Part shown: piece by piece, positions 25,313-33,212 of the stretch
Position numbering within the stretch: the first letter of the stretch is position 1
How the letters are laid out: every line of letters begins with the position of its first letter
Assembly (NCBI GenBank): GCA_041651995.1
Contig: JBAZID010000001.1
Coordinates: forward strand, 558,001 to 622,000
Length of the DNA stretch: 64,000 nucleotides
Origin: Sulfuricella sp.
GTDB taxonomy: Bacteria > Pseudomonadota > Gammaproteobacteria > Burkholderiales > Sulfuricellaceae
Reading direction: 5' to 3'
The notes under the pieces: model-generated
Databases searched by the model: none
Told to the model about the DNA's origin: nothing
Seen by the model: only the letters and a program-made list of their open reading frames with translations
Position numbers and translations under genes: made by a program

Positions 25313-25342
25313 ATTCTATATAAATTTACCTACTAGGTAAAT
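25313..25342 (-). promoter_or_regulatory. Promoter and palindromic operator of the toxin-antitoxin pair
   Basis: On the minus strand TTTACC and TAGAAT are 17 bp apart upstream of higB. A perfect 19-base palindrome, ATTTACCTACTAGGTAAAT (25324-25342), covers the -35 box, as expected for a HigA-bound operator. Confidence 0.65.
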
Positions 25343-25367
25343 AATTTAATTGCGCCCACCGCATTTT

Positions 25368-26876
25368 CTATTGAGGCCGGTCGGTAACTAATCCATCCAG
25401 CGTTTCCACCAGGCTATCCATCTGTTGCCAGAATGCCCTGCCATCCGTTTGCCACTGCGCCCAGGTTGCACACAGTGTCGCGTGTGCGGTTCCATCGGCA
25501 TTGGTTGTCGTGGTGTTCCGTTTCACATACAGCGGAATCGACAGATTCGCGCCGTTGGCAACAATTTGCTTCGCGGTCGCCACCTCGGAGAAGCCTGCCT
25601 CGGCAGTAAAGGCCTGGAAAACTTGCAGGATGCGATCCTGGTGCTTGGGTGTGAGAAAGCTTTGCGCCCGTTCCCGCGTCACCTCGCTCAAGGCATCGAT
25701 GAACAACACCTTGCCCTTGCGAGCAGCTGGTTTGCGGCGGTTGCAGACGACAATGCAGGATTCCATAGGTGAATTGTAGAACAGGTTCGGTCCGAGGCCG
25801 ATCACGGCCTCTACCCAGTCCAGCTCGACCATCTTGGCGCGCATGGTTTGTTCTTCGTTACGGAATAGCACGCCGTGCGGCCAGAGAACGGCGCAGCGGC
25901 CCTTGTCACTGAGGCTGGCCAGGATGTGCTGCTGAAAGGCATAGTCGGCTCGGCCCTGGGGTGGGGTGCCGAGGAAATTGCGGCCCCACTTGTCCTTCTC
26001 CCACGCCGTGCGATCCCATTGCTTGATGGAATAAGGCGGATTGGCCAGGATCACGTCGAACTTGCGCAGGCGGTCGCCTTCGATATGCTTGGGATCGGCC
26101 AGGGTGTCGCCCCGGATGATCTGAAAGTCCTCGACGCCATGCAGGAACAAGTTCATCCGCGCGATGCCGGAGGTGATGAGATTGCGCTCCTGGCCGTAGA
26201 GCTTGAGGGTGCGGTATTCGCCGCCGCTACGCTTGACCTCGGCCAGTGCCGAAATCAACATGCCGCCGGTGCCGCAAGTGGGGTCGTAGATCGACTCGCC
26301 GGCTTGGGGCGTGAGCAGTTGTGTCATCAAGTGGACGACGGTGCGGTTGGTGTAGAACTCGGCGGCGGTGTGGCCGGAGTCGTCGGCGAACTTCTTGATG
26401 AGGAATTCGTAGGCGTTGCCGAGTTCGTCCTCGGGCACATTGGCAACCGAAAGCGTCTGGGTCGAGAAGTGCTCGATCAGATTCTTGAGGGTTTCGTCGG
26501 GCAGGCGCTCGCGGTTGGTCCAGGGCGCATCGCCGAAGATGCCGGCAAGCAGGTCAGGGTTGGCAGCCTCCAGTTGGCGTAGGGCCGTCTGGATGGCCAT
26601 GCCGACATTTTTCGGTGACTGGCGTACATCCTTCCAGTGCGCGCCTTCGGGGATTTGGAAGCGGTGGTTTTCGGCAAACTCTGCATAGGAGAGATCGCTA
26701 CCTGAATCGGCCAACGCGGCTTGGTATTCCTCTTCCCAGATATCCGAGATGCGCTTGAAGAACAGCAGCGGGAAGATGAACTGCTTGTAGTCACCAGCGT
26801 CGATGAGGCCGCGCAGCAGGACAGCGGCGCCCCAGAGATAACTTTCCAATTCTTGTTGGGTGATCCGGGCGCTCAT
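25368..26876 (-). CDS. hsdM: Type I DNA methyltransferase subunit M (second copy)
   Basis: A 502-residue HsdM with the N-terminal helical domain (LESYLWGAAVLLRG, FPLLFFKRISDIWEEEY), the AdoMet-binding motif DPTCGTGGM at 198-206 and the catalytic NPPY at 279-282, which indicates N6-adenine methylation. It overlaps the preceding hsdM by 4 bp but is clearly different from it, especially at the C-terminus (KRNTTTTNADGTAH-type tail). It is followed by a 67-bp gap holding the toxin-antitoxin promoter. Which of the two HsdM proteins pairs with HsdS is not known. Confidence 0.93.
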   Translation of the reverse strand: MSARITQQELESYLWGAAVLLRGLIDAGDYKQFIFPLLFFKRISDIWEEEYQAALADSGSDLSYAEFAENHRFQIPEGAHWKDVRQSPKNVGMAIQTALRQLEAANPDLLAGIFGDAPWTNRERLPDETLKNLIEHFSTQTLSVANVPEDELGNAYEFLIKKFADDSGHTAAEFYTNRTVVHLMTQLLTPQAGESIYDPTCGTGGMLISALAEVKRSGGEYRTLKLYGQERNLITSGIARMNLFLHGVEDFQIIRGDTLADPKHIEGDRLRKFDVILANPPYSIKQWDRTAWEKDKWGRNFLGTPPQGRADYAFQQHILASLSDKGRCAVLWPHGVLFRNEEQTMRAKMVELDWVEAVIGLGPNLFYNSPMESCIVVCNRRKPAARKGKVLFIDALSEVTRERAQSFLTPKHQDRILQVFQAFTAEAGFSEVATAKQIVANGANLSIPLYVKRNTTTTNADGTAHATLCATWAQWQTDGRAFWQQMDSLVETLDGLVTDRPQ

Positions 26877-28390
26877 TGCAGCCAGCCTCCCTCGGTCATT
26901 ACTTTAGCGAGGCGATCCTCGGCTTCGCGGCAGCGGGTGAGTGCATCCTTGAATGCGGCAATGGCTTCCGGCAGGGGCGGAATGTCCTCCTGCAATGGCG
27001 GCAGCACGTAGCGGGAAATATTGAGAGTCCAGTCCTCGGCCTTGATGTCGTCGAGACTGACGATGCGCACGGCGTCCTGCACGTCCTCAAAATTTTCGAA
27101 CCAGCGCTGGATTTCCAGCGCGTGCTCAGGCTCCAGGTAATTCTGTGCCCGTCCACGCCGGAACAGGCGCGAAGCATCAGCGATCACGACCTTTTTGCAT
27201 CGTTGGGCCGGCTTCTTCTTCCGCAGCACCAGAATGCACGCAGCGAGGCCGGTGCCGTAAAAAAGGTTCGGTGCCAAACCGATGACGGCTTCTACCAGAT
27301 CCATCTCCAGCAGCTTCTGGCGAATGCTGCCTTCAGCGCCTTTGCGGAATAGCGCGCCCTGCGGCAGCACAACGGCCATGCGCCCTTTAACCTCGGCCAT
27401 CGATTTGACCATGTGCTGCACCCAGGCGAAATCCCCGCTACTGGAAGGCGGCAGGCCAGCGAAGTTACGGCCGAATGGGTCATTGATCCATTGTTCCTCG
27501 CCCCATTTTTCCAGTGAGAATGGCGGATTGGCGATGACGCAGTCGAAGTTGGCGAGGCGGTCGCCATCGAAGAAGGCCGGGTTACGCAGGGTGTCGCCTC
27601 GCACGATCTGGAAGTCCTCGATGCCGTGCAGGAAAAGGTTCATGCGGGCGATGGACGAGGTGGTGAGGTTTTTTTCCTGGCCGTAGAGCTTGCCCCACAG
27701 GCGCTTCACGTCACCGTGCAGTTCCTTCACGTGCTGGACGGCAGCGAGCAGCATGCCGCCGGTACCGCAGGCCGGGTCGTAGATGGTCTCGCCCTCCCGG
27801 GGATCGAGCATCTCGATCATCAGCCGAACCACGCTGCGCGGGGTATAGAACTCACCGGCCTTCTTGTTGGTGGCGTCGGCGAATTTCTTGATGAGGTATT
27901 CGTAGGCGTCGCCAAGCAAGTCCGAGGTGACGTTGTGGTTGCCCAGCGGCAGCCTGGAGAAGTGCTCAATGAGGTCTTTCAGGAGCGGATCAGATAGACG
28001 ATCCTTGTTGGTCCACTGGGCATCGCCGAATACACCATAGAGGGTATCAGGGTTGGCCTTTTCAATCTCGCGCATGGCACGTTGCAGTGCGTTGCCCACA
28101 TTTGTGGCCACGGCACGCACGTCATTCCAGTGGCAGTCGTCAGGAATCTGAAAGCGGTGGGATTCAGGGAACAAGGCAAGTTCGGCATCGCCTGTGTCTG
28201 CAACGATCTCGGCGTATTCGTCGTCCCATACATCGCAAATACGTTTGAAGAACAGCAGTGGAAAAATGTAGGTCTTGAAATCAGCCGCGTCCACCGGGCC
28301 ACGCAGGATGTTGGCGGACTCCCAGAGGTGGGATTCTAGCTGGCTTAGAGTAACTGTTTGTGAAGACAAAAACGGGCCTATCGATCTCAA
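26873..28390 (-). CDS. hsdM: Type I DNA methyltransferase subunit M (first copy)
   Basis: A 505-residue HsdM with the same layout as its neighbour: LESHLWESANILRG and FPLLFFKRICDVWDDEY at the start, AdoMet motif DPACGTGGM at 205-213 and catalytic NPPF at 288-291. It opens the defence operon and overlaps the second hsdM gene (ATGA). An inverted repeat that may be its operator lies 37 bp upstream. Two adjacent, intact but diverged M genes are unusual for a single type I locus. Confidence 0.93.
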   Translation of the reverse strand: MRSIGPFLSSQTVTLSQLESHLWESANILRGPVDAADFKTYIFPLLFFKRICDVWDDEYAEIVADTGDAELALFPESHRFQIPDDCHWNDVRAVATNVGNALQRAMREIEKANPDTLYGVFGDAQWTNKDRLSDPLLKDLIEHFSRLPLGNHNVTSDLLGDAYEYLIKKFADATNKKAGEFYTPRSVVRLMIEMLDPREGETIYDPACGTGGMLLAAVQHVKELHGDVKRLWGKLYGQEKNLTTSSIARMNLFLHGIEDFQIVRGDTLRNPAFFDGDRLANFDCVIANPPFSLEKWGEEQWINDPFGRNFAGLPPSSSGDFAWVQHMVKSMAEVKGRMAVVLPQGALFRKGAEGSIRQKLLEMDLVEAVIGLAPNLFYGTGLAACILVLRKKKPAQRCKKVVIADASRLFRRGRAQNYLEPEHALEIQRWFENFEDVQDAVRIVSLDDIKAEDWTLNISRYVLPPLQEDIPPLPEAIAAFKDALTRCREAEDRLAKVMTEGGWLQ

Positions 28391-28426
28391 GTATTCGGAT
28401 GGGATTATCTCCCATTTAGATGCAGA

Positions 28427-28458
28427 ATATAGGCCAATTTTATGAAAATGGCCTATAT
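28427..28458. promoter_or_regulatory. Inverted repeat upstream of the restriction operon
   Basis: ATATAGGCC and GGCCTATAT flank an ATTTT/AAAAT inner pair. It lies between the last partition-like gene and the first hsdM start. It could be an operator for the defence operon or a boundary terminator; no clear T-run follows. Confidence 0.5.
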
Positions 28459-28503
28459 CGCAGACTCCATCAGTGCCGAGACTGACGTATATGTTCAGAT
28501 CGA

Positions 28504-29382
28504 TTAATCGAGAGAAGTCGCTTCGACAATGACTGCAAAATGCTCCAATACTTCCGGCCGTCTTTGTTTGATAAATCGAGCGACAGACTGGTTGTCCAGC
28601 AACTTGGCCAAGTAACCCCTTGCCAGCACCAGATTGAGTACGTCCTCCGCATAGGTCTGCTCAACCAGTTTGTATTGCCCTTGCAAGTTCGCCATTTCTC
28701 GCTCCATGCGTGACATTTGCTCTTGTGTGACGCCAGTCAGCTTCTGCGGTTTCTTTCCATCAATCAGCATCTCAGCAGGTGTGGCCACCAGCAGTGCCTC
28801 AGCATAGGCAACAGTAATATTGTTGGCGGAAACCATCAGTTCCACACATTCGACTTGCCTGGTTGGCTTCATTTTTCTTATTACGCGAGAAATATCAGCC
28901 GAAAACTGTCTATCCTTCAGAAGATCAGTCGCTTCGGGGCAAATTCCCTCCAGTAAATTTATCTTTTTGATGATTTGGCTGATATCGACACTGAGTGCCC
29001 TGGCCAGGCGTTCTTTTGACACGCCCTGTTCAATGGCGCGACGAATCATGAAATGCTCCTGGATGGTCGAAAGCCGGTTGATGCGACTGTTGTAAGTGTA
29101 AGACTCATCATCGGTGGCAATCAGGCATGGAGCTTCCTCGTAGCCCAAATCCATGAGCGCGATCAGGCGCACATGCCCATCTAACAGCAGGTATTGGCTG
29201 GAGCTCATATTCGCCGCCGTAACGGACAGAGGCTCGATCAGTCCGACATCCTCAATTGAGGAACGAATCTGTTTGAATTTGACCGATGTGATGAGGCCGG
29301 CCGGCGTTTTGCGCGATGGAAGAATCTGATCCAACTGCACCGACATTGTATCCGGGACGAAACCGAGCGAAACGTTGGTCAT
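28504..29382 (-). CDS. ParB-like protein with RepB C-terminal type domain
   Basis: A 292-residue protein with a ParB/Spo0J-like N-terminal region (VQLDQILPSRKT, then VKFKQIRSSIEDVGLIEPLSV and YLLLDGHVRLIALMDLGYEEAPCLI), an HTH segment (GVSKERLARALSVDISQIIKKI) and a C-terminal part like the RepB plasmid-partition family (VLNLVLARGYLAKLLDN). It probably binds DNA. It overlaps the preceding parB-like gene by 4 bp if started at MTNVSLGF; a slightly longer start at 29403 is open. Its partner genes suggest it serves the recombinase rather than plasmid partition. Confidence 0.8.
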   Translation of the reverse strand: MTNVSLGFVPDTMSVQLDQILPSRKTPAGLITSVKFKQIRSSIEDVGLIEPLSVTAANMSSSQYLLLDGHVRLIALMDLGYEEAPCLIATDDESYTYNSRINRLSTIQEHFMIRRAIEQGVSKERLARALSVDISQIIKKINLLEGICPEATDLLKDRQFSADISRVIRKMKPTRQVECVELMVSANNITVAYAEALLVATPAEMLIDGKKPQKLTGVTQEQMSRMEREMANLQGQYKLVEQTYAEDVLNLVLARGYLAKLLDNQSVARFIKQRRPEVLEHFAVIVEATSLD

Positions 29383-30281
29383 GCTGTGCTCCCACCGGAC
29401 CAAACTCGATTGGCGAGATATTCCGGCAAAGTATCCAGCCCCTCTGCGCGTAGCAGGTTGATAAAGTTCTCGTCCGCGAAAAGCTGGCGCAACGCACTGA
29501 CGACGAACAGCAAGCGCTGCTGGGTGAATTCGGCTTTTTTTACTGTGATTTTCTGCCGCTCGACTTCTCGCTGGTAAGTGCGGACGAGGCTGGAGGTTGA
29601 AATATCGGCCATTTTGCGTGGAGTGGCCCGCGCAACTGAGCGGCCCAAGGTCTGCCGACGCTCAATAATCCTGCGCACCTCCATTAATTGCCTGCCGCGC
29701 AACTTGCCGGATTCATAAGCATCCTGCATCGCCACCTGTATAGCCTTGTCATCGTCACCGGCTCCGACAATGGTCAAAGCGGCATTGAGCGGTATGCGCC
29801 CCTTCTCGACGGCGATCAGCAAACGTTCTTCGCCCTGCTGGAGCAAAGTCAGGATGCCTACAACGTACTGAGCTGTAAGCCCAGTCTTGGTGGCAATGTC
29901 TTTTGTACTGTAGCCTTTGTCACGCAGTTGCTTGATGCCCGCCAAAATTTCCAGCGGACGGCATTGGCGACGGGCAATGTTCTCAGCCAAACTCATGATA
30001 AATGCGTCTTCGTCACTGACTGTGACCACCAGTGCCGGAATAGCGGCCTCACCCAAGGACCGGAAAGCGTTGAGACGACCCTCGCCGCAAACCAGCAAAT
30101 AGCGCTCGGCCATATCATTCCCGGTGCGAGGGGTAACAGTAATAGGCTTTTTTAGGCCAATGGTTTTTATGTTGTCGACGATCTCCTCGAAGACTCGTTT
30201 GTTTCGGTCGCGGGGATTCAGGATGTCGATCCGGTCGACAGGAATCATCCGTACTTCGCTATAGCGATGCTGAGGTGTCAT
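29379..30281 (-). CDS. ParB/Spo0J-family DNA-binding protein
   Basis: A 300-residue protein with the ParB core: IPVDRIDILNPRDRNKRVFEEIVDNIKTIGLKKPITV, the GEGRLNAFRSLG motif in place of the canonical GERRxRA motif, and the SLAENIARRQCRPLE segment, followed by a KDIATKTGLTAQYVV helix-turn-helix. ParB proteins bind specific DNA sites and, in plasmids, recruit ParA. No parA gene is seen near it. It overlaps the recombinase gene upstream and the second ParB-like gene downstream by 4 bp each. Confidence 0.85.
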   Translation of the reverse strand: MTPQHRYSEVRMIPVDRIDILNPRDRNKRVFEEIVDNIKTIGLKKPITVTPRTGNDMAERYLLVCGEGRLNAFRSLGEAAIPALVVTVSDEDAFIMSLAENIARRQCRPLEILAGIKQLRDKGYSTKDIATKTGLTAQYVVGILTLLQQGEERLLIAVEKGRIPLNAALTIVGAGDDDKAIQVAMQDAYESGKLRGRQLMEVRRIIERRQTLGRSVARATPRKMADISTSSLVRTYQREVERQKITVKKAEFTQQRLLFVVSALRQLFADENFINLLRAEGLDTLPEYLANRVWSGGSTA

Positions 30282-31846
30282 GCGGCCCTCCTGAGTCGCG
30301 AGCGTGCGGACATTCCATAGAGGTAGTCCAGAGTGTCAAATCGATAGCAGTCGAACTCAATTGCGTTCTGGTCGGCGAGACTGATTCTGGGTTGTCCAAA
30401 ATCCAGCCGGGGGAGGAGGTAGTAGTCCAGGGCCACACGATTGGCATGATCAAGACGCACAGCAACCGTGATGTCTGGGCATAGGCTGGCGTCGAATCTC
30501 ACTTTCCATCGATGGCTGCCGCTGTCATGGGTCTGGCAGCGGGCGAGCACCAGCGACACGCTGAACTCGTCATTGACGCGCAGGATGTCGGTGGCCGGAT
30601 CGCGAACGACTACGCCACCAATGGCGGCAATCCGGGCCTCGGTCTGGGTGACGATCTCGGGGTGAAGCTGGCGCAGAAATCGATTGACCTCCAGATAGCG
30701 GTAGTCGCGGTCGGGGGTAAAACCCACAATTTGATAGGCGCGAATCAGGCTACCGAAGCGATGAACGTAGACTGAAGCTGACGGCATGCTCTCCGTTTCG
30801 TCGATGATCAGGCCAGAGAGAATCCCCTTGTTCTCATAGAGATTGCGCAGGCGCTCAATCAACTCCTCATCGGTGTAGCGCCGGGCGCGCGCCCGGATCA
30901 TGCCCTGCGCGGTGAAGAACAGATCGGGCTGGACGATGGGCTCGAATGCACCTTCCTTCTTGATCCACATGTCCGGGGCGTTCACTACCCGGGTCTTCTT
31001 GAGCTTGAACGAGATGCGGTTGTAGACGTTGTTTCCGATGTACTTCTCGTTGGTCAGCACCTCGTGAACAGTGGCGCGCGTCCATTCCCGGTCGAGGTCG
31101 GTGCGCACTTTCATGCCATTAAGGCGCGCTGCAATAGCCGATTCCACCAGTCCCTCGTCGATGAACCAGCGGTAGATCAGATCGACGATTTGGATTTCAT
31201 CCTCGGGGCCAGGCATCAGGATGACGCGGTCAGTCTGCAGGCTCTTGTGCTCGCCTCGTGTGAGCTCACTCTTGATCGAACCATGCTGGTCGACCAGAGT
31301 TCGGCGCAGGCCGTAGCCAGCCGGGCCGCCCTGGCGGAATCCCAGCTCAATCAACCGGCACTGCCCAGCGAACACCTTGGTGGACAATTCCCGGCTGTAC
31401 TCGCCGGCCATCGCTCGTTTGACGCCTTTGACGATGGTGGAGACCGGTGAGCCGTCATTCTCGAACTGCTCGGCACAGTAGGCGACCTGAATGCCGGCGC
31501 GGCGGCAAATGTACTCGTAGTAGGCGCTCTCATCAGCGTCTTGGAAGCGCCCCCAGCGGCTGACATCGTAGACCAGGATGATCTGGAAGTCCGCCGTACA
31601 TGTCTCGACATCCTTGATCAGCTGTTGTAAGGCCTGCCGCCCATCGATGCGCAGTCCGCTCTTGCCCGCGTCGGCGTAGGTCTTGACGATCTCGATCCCA
31701 CGTCGGGCCGCATACTCGCGAATCTTGTCGCCCTGATTCTCGGTCGAGTACTGCTGGTGCTCGGTGGACATCCGCACATACTCGGCGGCGCGGAAGAGGG
31801 ATACCTGGACCTGGCCTCCATCGCTCGTTTGTTGTTCTTCTGGCAT
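30278..31846 (-). CDS. Large serine recombinase
   Basis: The protein (522 residues from MPEEQQTS; the frame is open to 31999) has an N-terminal resolvase domain with the nucleophile in EYVRMSTEHQQ (S27), the VYDVSRWGRF motif and a long recombinase domain (about 180-300: GGPAGYGLRR, EIVDLIYRWFIDEGLVESAIAARLNG, WTRATVHEVLTNEKYIG). The last 170 residues are a less familiar extension with no clear cysteine ribbon. It is coupled to two ParB-like genes. It should catalyse site-specific integration or excision, but no target site is recognised here. Confidence 0.9.
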   Translation of the reverse strand: MPEEQQTSDGGQVQVSLFRAAEYVRMSTEHQQYSTENQGDKIREYAARRGIEIVKTYADAGKSGLRIDGRQALQQLIKDVETCTADFQIILVYDVSRWGRFQDADESAYYEYICRRAGIQVAYCAEQFENDGSPVSTIVKGVKRAMAGEYSRELSTKVFAGQCRLIELGFRQGGPAGYGLRRTLVDQHGSIKSELTRGEHKSLQTDRVILMPGPEDEIQIVDLIYRWFIDEGLVESAIAARLNGMKVRTDLDREWTRATVHEVLTNEKYIGNNVYNRISFKLKKTRVVNAPDMWIKKEGAFEPIVQPDLFFTAQGMIRARARRYTDEELIERLRNLYENKGILSGLIIDETESMPSASVYVHRFGSLIRAYQIVGFTPDRDYRYLEVNRFLRQLHPEIVTQTEARIAAIGGVVVRDPATDILRVNDEFSVSLVLARCQTHDSGSHRWKVRFDASLCPDITVAVRLDHANRVALDYYLLPRLDFGQPRISLADQNAIEFDCYRFDTLDYLYGMSARSRLRRAA

Positions 31847-32014
31847 GCCCAGATCACCCCCCTGATGAGTGGATTTCTTGCTCTCGGGAGTCGGGCTTCG
31901 TATCGTGACAGGCAGTTGTGAGTGTGCCATGCACAGACGAGGTGTCGGGATCCAATGCGCGGCATACCGAGAGCGCGCACCTGCGAATTTAACAGGCATG
32001 CCCCGCCTTGCCGA

Positions 32015-32473
32015 TCACGTCCTCTCTTTGCAATCACCCGGCGAATCGCCGCAAATCGACGACAGTACGTTGATTTCAACGATCCACGCATCCATCTTTA
32101 CAATCCCATCGTCCAACACGGGCGTTAGCCGGTATCGCCCTGATGGTGGAAGGAATGCTGGCGCTGACACGTCCATCTTTGCAATTGGAGCCACTTGCCG
32201 CTTCTGATTGCGTGTCTGCTGCTTTTTTCGATTGCTATCTACATAATCGGGGTTTTCATCCCGGTATTTTCGCCAATAGCCAGGATTTTCGGTAGCCCAA
32301 TTCTTGTTAGAGCGGGATTGATTGTCTCGATAGTCAGGGTCTGTTAGCAACTTCTCACGCTGCCAGCGCCGACGGCGCTGACGCTGGCATTCGTGTGCCG
32401 AGCAGTAGATTTGATTGGGAACTTGAGGACATGGCCGAAAGAATCGGCCGCAGGCTGCACACTGCTTTGACAT
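32015..32473 (-). CDS. Zinc-ribbon-like basic protein upstream of the recombinase
   Basis: A 152-residue protein starting MSKQCAACGRFF, with cysteines at 5, 8, 15, 24 and 29 (CAACGRFF, RPCP, IYCSAHEC) that could bind zinc, followed by a very basic stretch (QRQRRRRWQREK), repeated NPGYWRKYRDENPDYV-like units and the IAKMDVS segment. I recall similar proteins next to large serine recombinases with ParB-like partners, but no function is known. GGAG eight bases before the ATG supports the start at 32473. Confidence 0.7.
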   Translation of the reverse strand: MSKQCAACGRFFRPCPQVPNQIYCSAHECQRQRRRRWQREKLLTDPDYRDNQSRSNKNWATENPGYWRKYRDENPDYVDSNRKKQQTRNQKRQVAPIAKMDVSAPAFLPPSGRYRLTPVLDDGIVKMDAWIVEINVLSSICGDSPGDCKERT

Positions 32474-32718
32474 GGCGCGCTCCATACGAAAAATCGGTAT
32501 GGAACTGAGGCGTTTGGATCGAGCGACCCAAGATCACTTTCTAATCAGAGACTAGCTGACTAGTTCATTTGATCAAGTTTGACTTAGCGACGATGGAAAC
32601 GCTTATTAGCTGACCAAGGAGTTTTGCAGCTGCATGAATATGGGCGAGTGTGATTGCATATGAATATTCACGCTCTGGCCAACGTGGCTTTCTGCCGCGA
32701 GAAAGTGTGGTGGGGTGA

Positions 32719-33126
32719 TTATGGCCTGTCGTAACCTCTGGGCACCCTTTCGTCGATCGCTTTTCTCACGTTTCCACACTGTTCTGCTGTGAATTTTCTA
32801 CCTTCAGTGCGTTGAGTGGCGTAGGTTTTTGCAGTTGCCATGGCAATCCCAACTTCGACGTTGACTTCCGGATCAAGCGTTGGAACTATGGCCTCATGGC
32901 GAATCAACCGAGCATATTCTGTAGAGTAGTACAAATATATGGCGTCTTCTCTATATTTGCAGGCTTTCGCTATGGACGCAGCGTTATAAAATTCTTCTAA
33001 GAATTTCTTGGCTGCCGTTGTTTCAGAAGCAGCTACGACAGCATCAGTGACTGCGATAGCGTGGGCGGAAATAAATCCTAACGCAAGTGCCATGCCGCGC
33101 AAGGTACACATAACAGTTTTCTTCAT
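32719..33126 (-). CDS. Exported hypothetical protein
   Basis: A 135-residue protein with a clear signal peptide (MKKTVMCTLRGMALALGFISAHA), so probably periplasmic. The mature part has a helical region, two cysteines (ACKYRED and EQCGNV) that could pair, and no recognised domain. It sits alone between the zinc-ribbon-like gene and the ankyrin-like exported protein and could be cargo of the island. Confidence 0.65.
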   Translation of the reverse strand: MKKTVMCTLRGMALALGFISAHAIAVTDAVVAASETTAAKKFLEEFYNAASIAKACKYREDAIYLYYSTEYARLIRHEAIVPTLDPEVNVEVGIAMATAKTYATQRTEGRKFTAEQCGNVRKAIDERVPRGYDRP

Positions 33127-33212
33127 GATTTCCTCTCTTGCTTCTTATTAGGGCCGCGCATTCAGGCTTGCGATTGATCGGAAGTGTGTCGCAGTGTTCA
33201 TTAGGCTAGTAT

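Noticed and set aside
25875..26582. 235-codon plus-strand frame inside hsdM
   Set aside because: Antisense to conserved methyltransferase motifs, with alanine/valine-rich shadow composition.
28504..30281. Classical plasmid partition locus or plasmid origin
   Set aside because: No parA and no replication initiator or iterons are seen, and the segment is flanked by the two tRNA halves of a chromosome.
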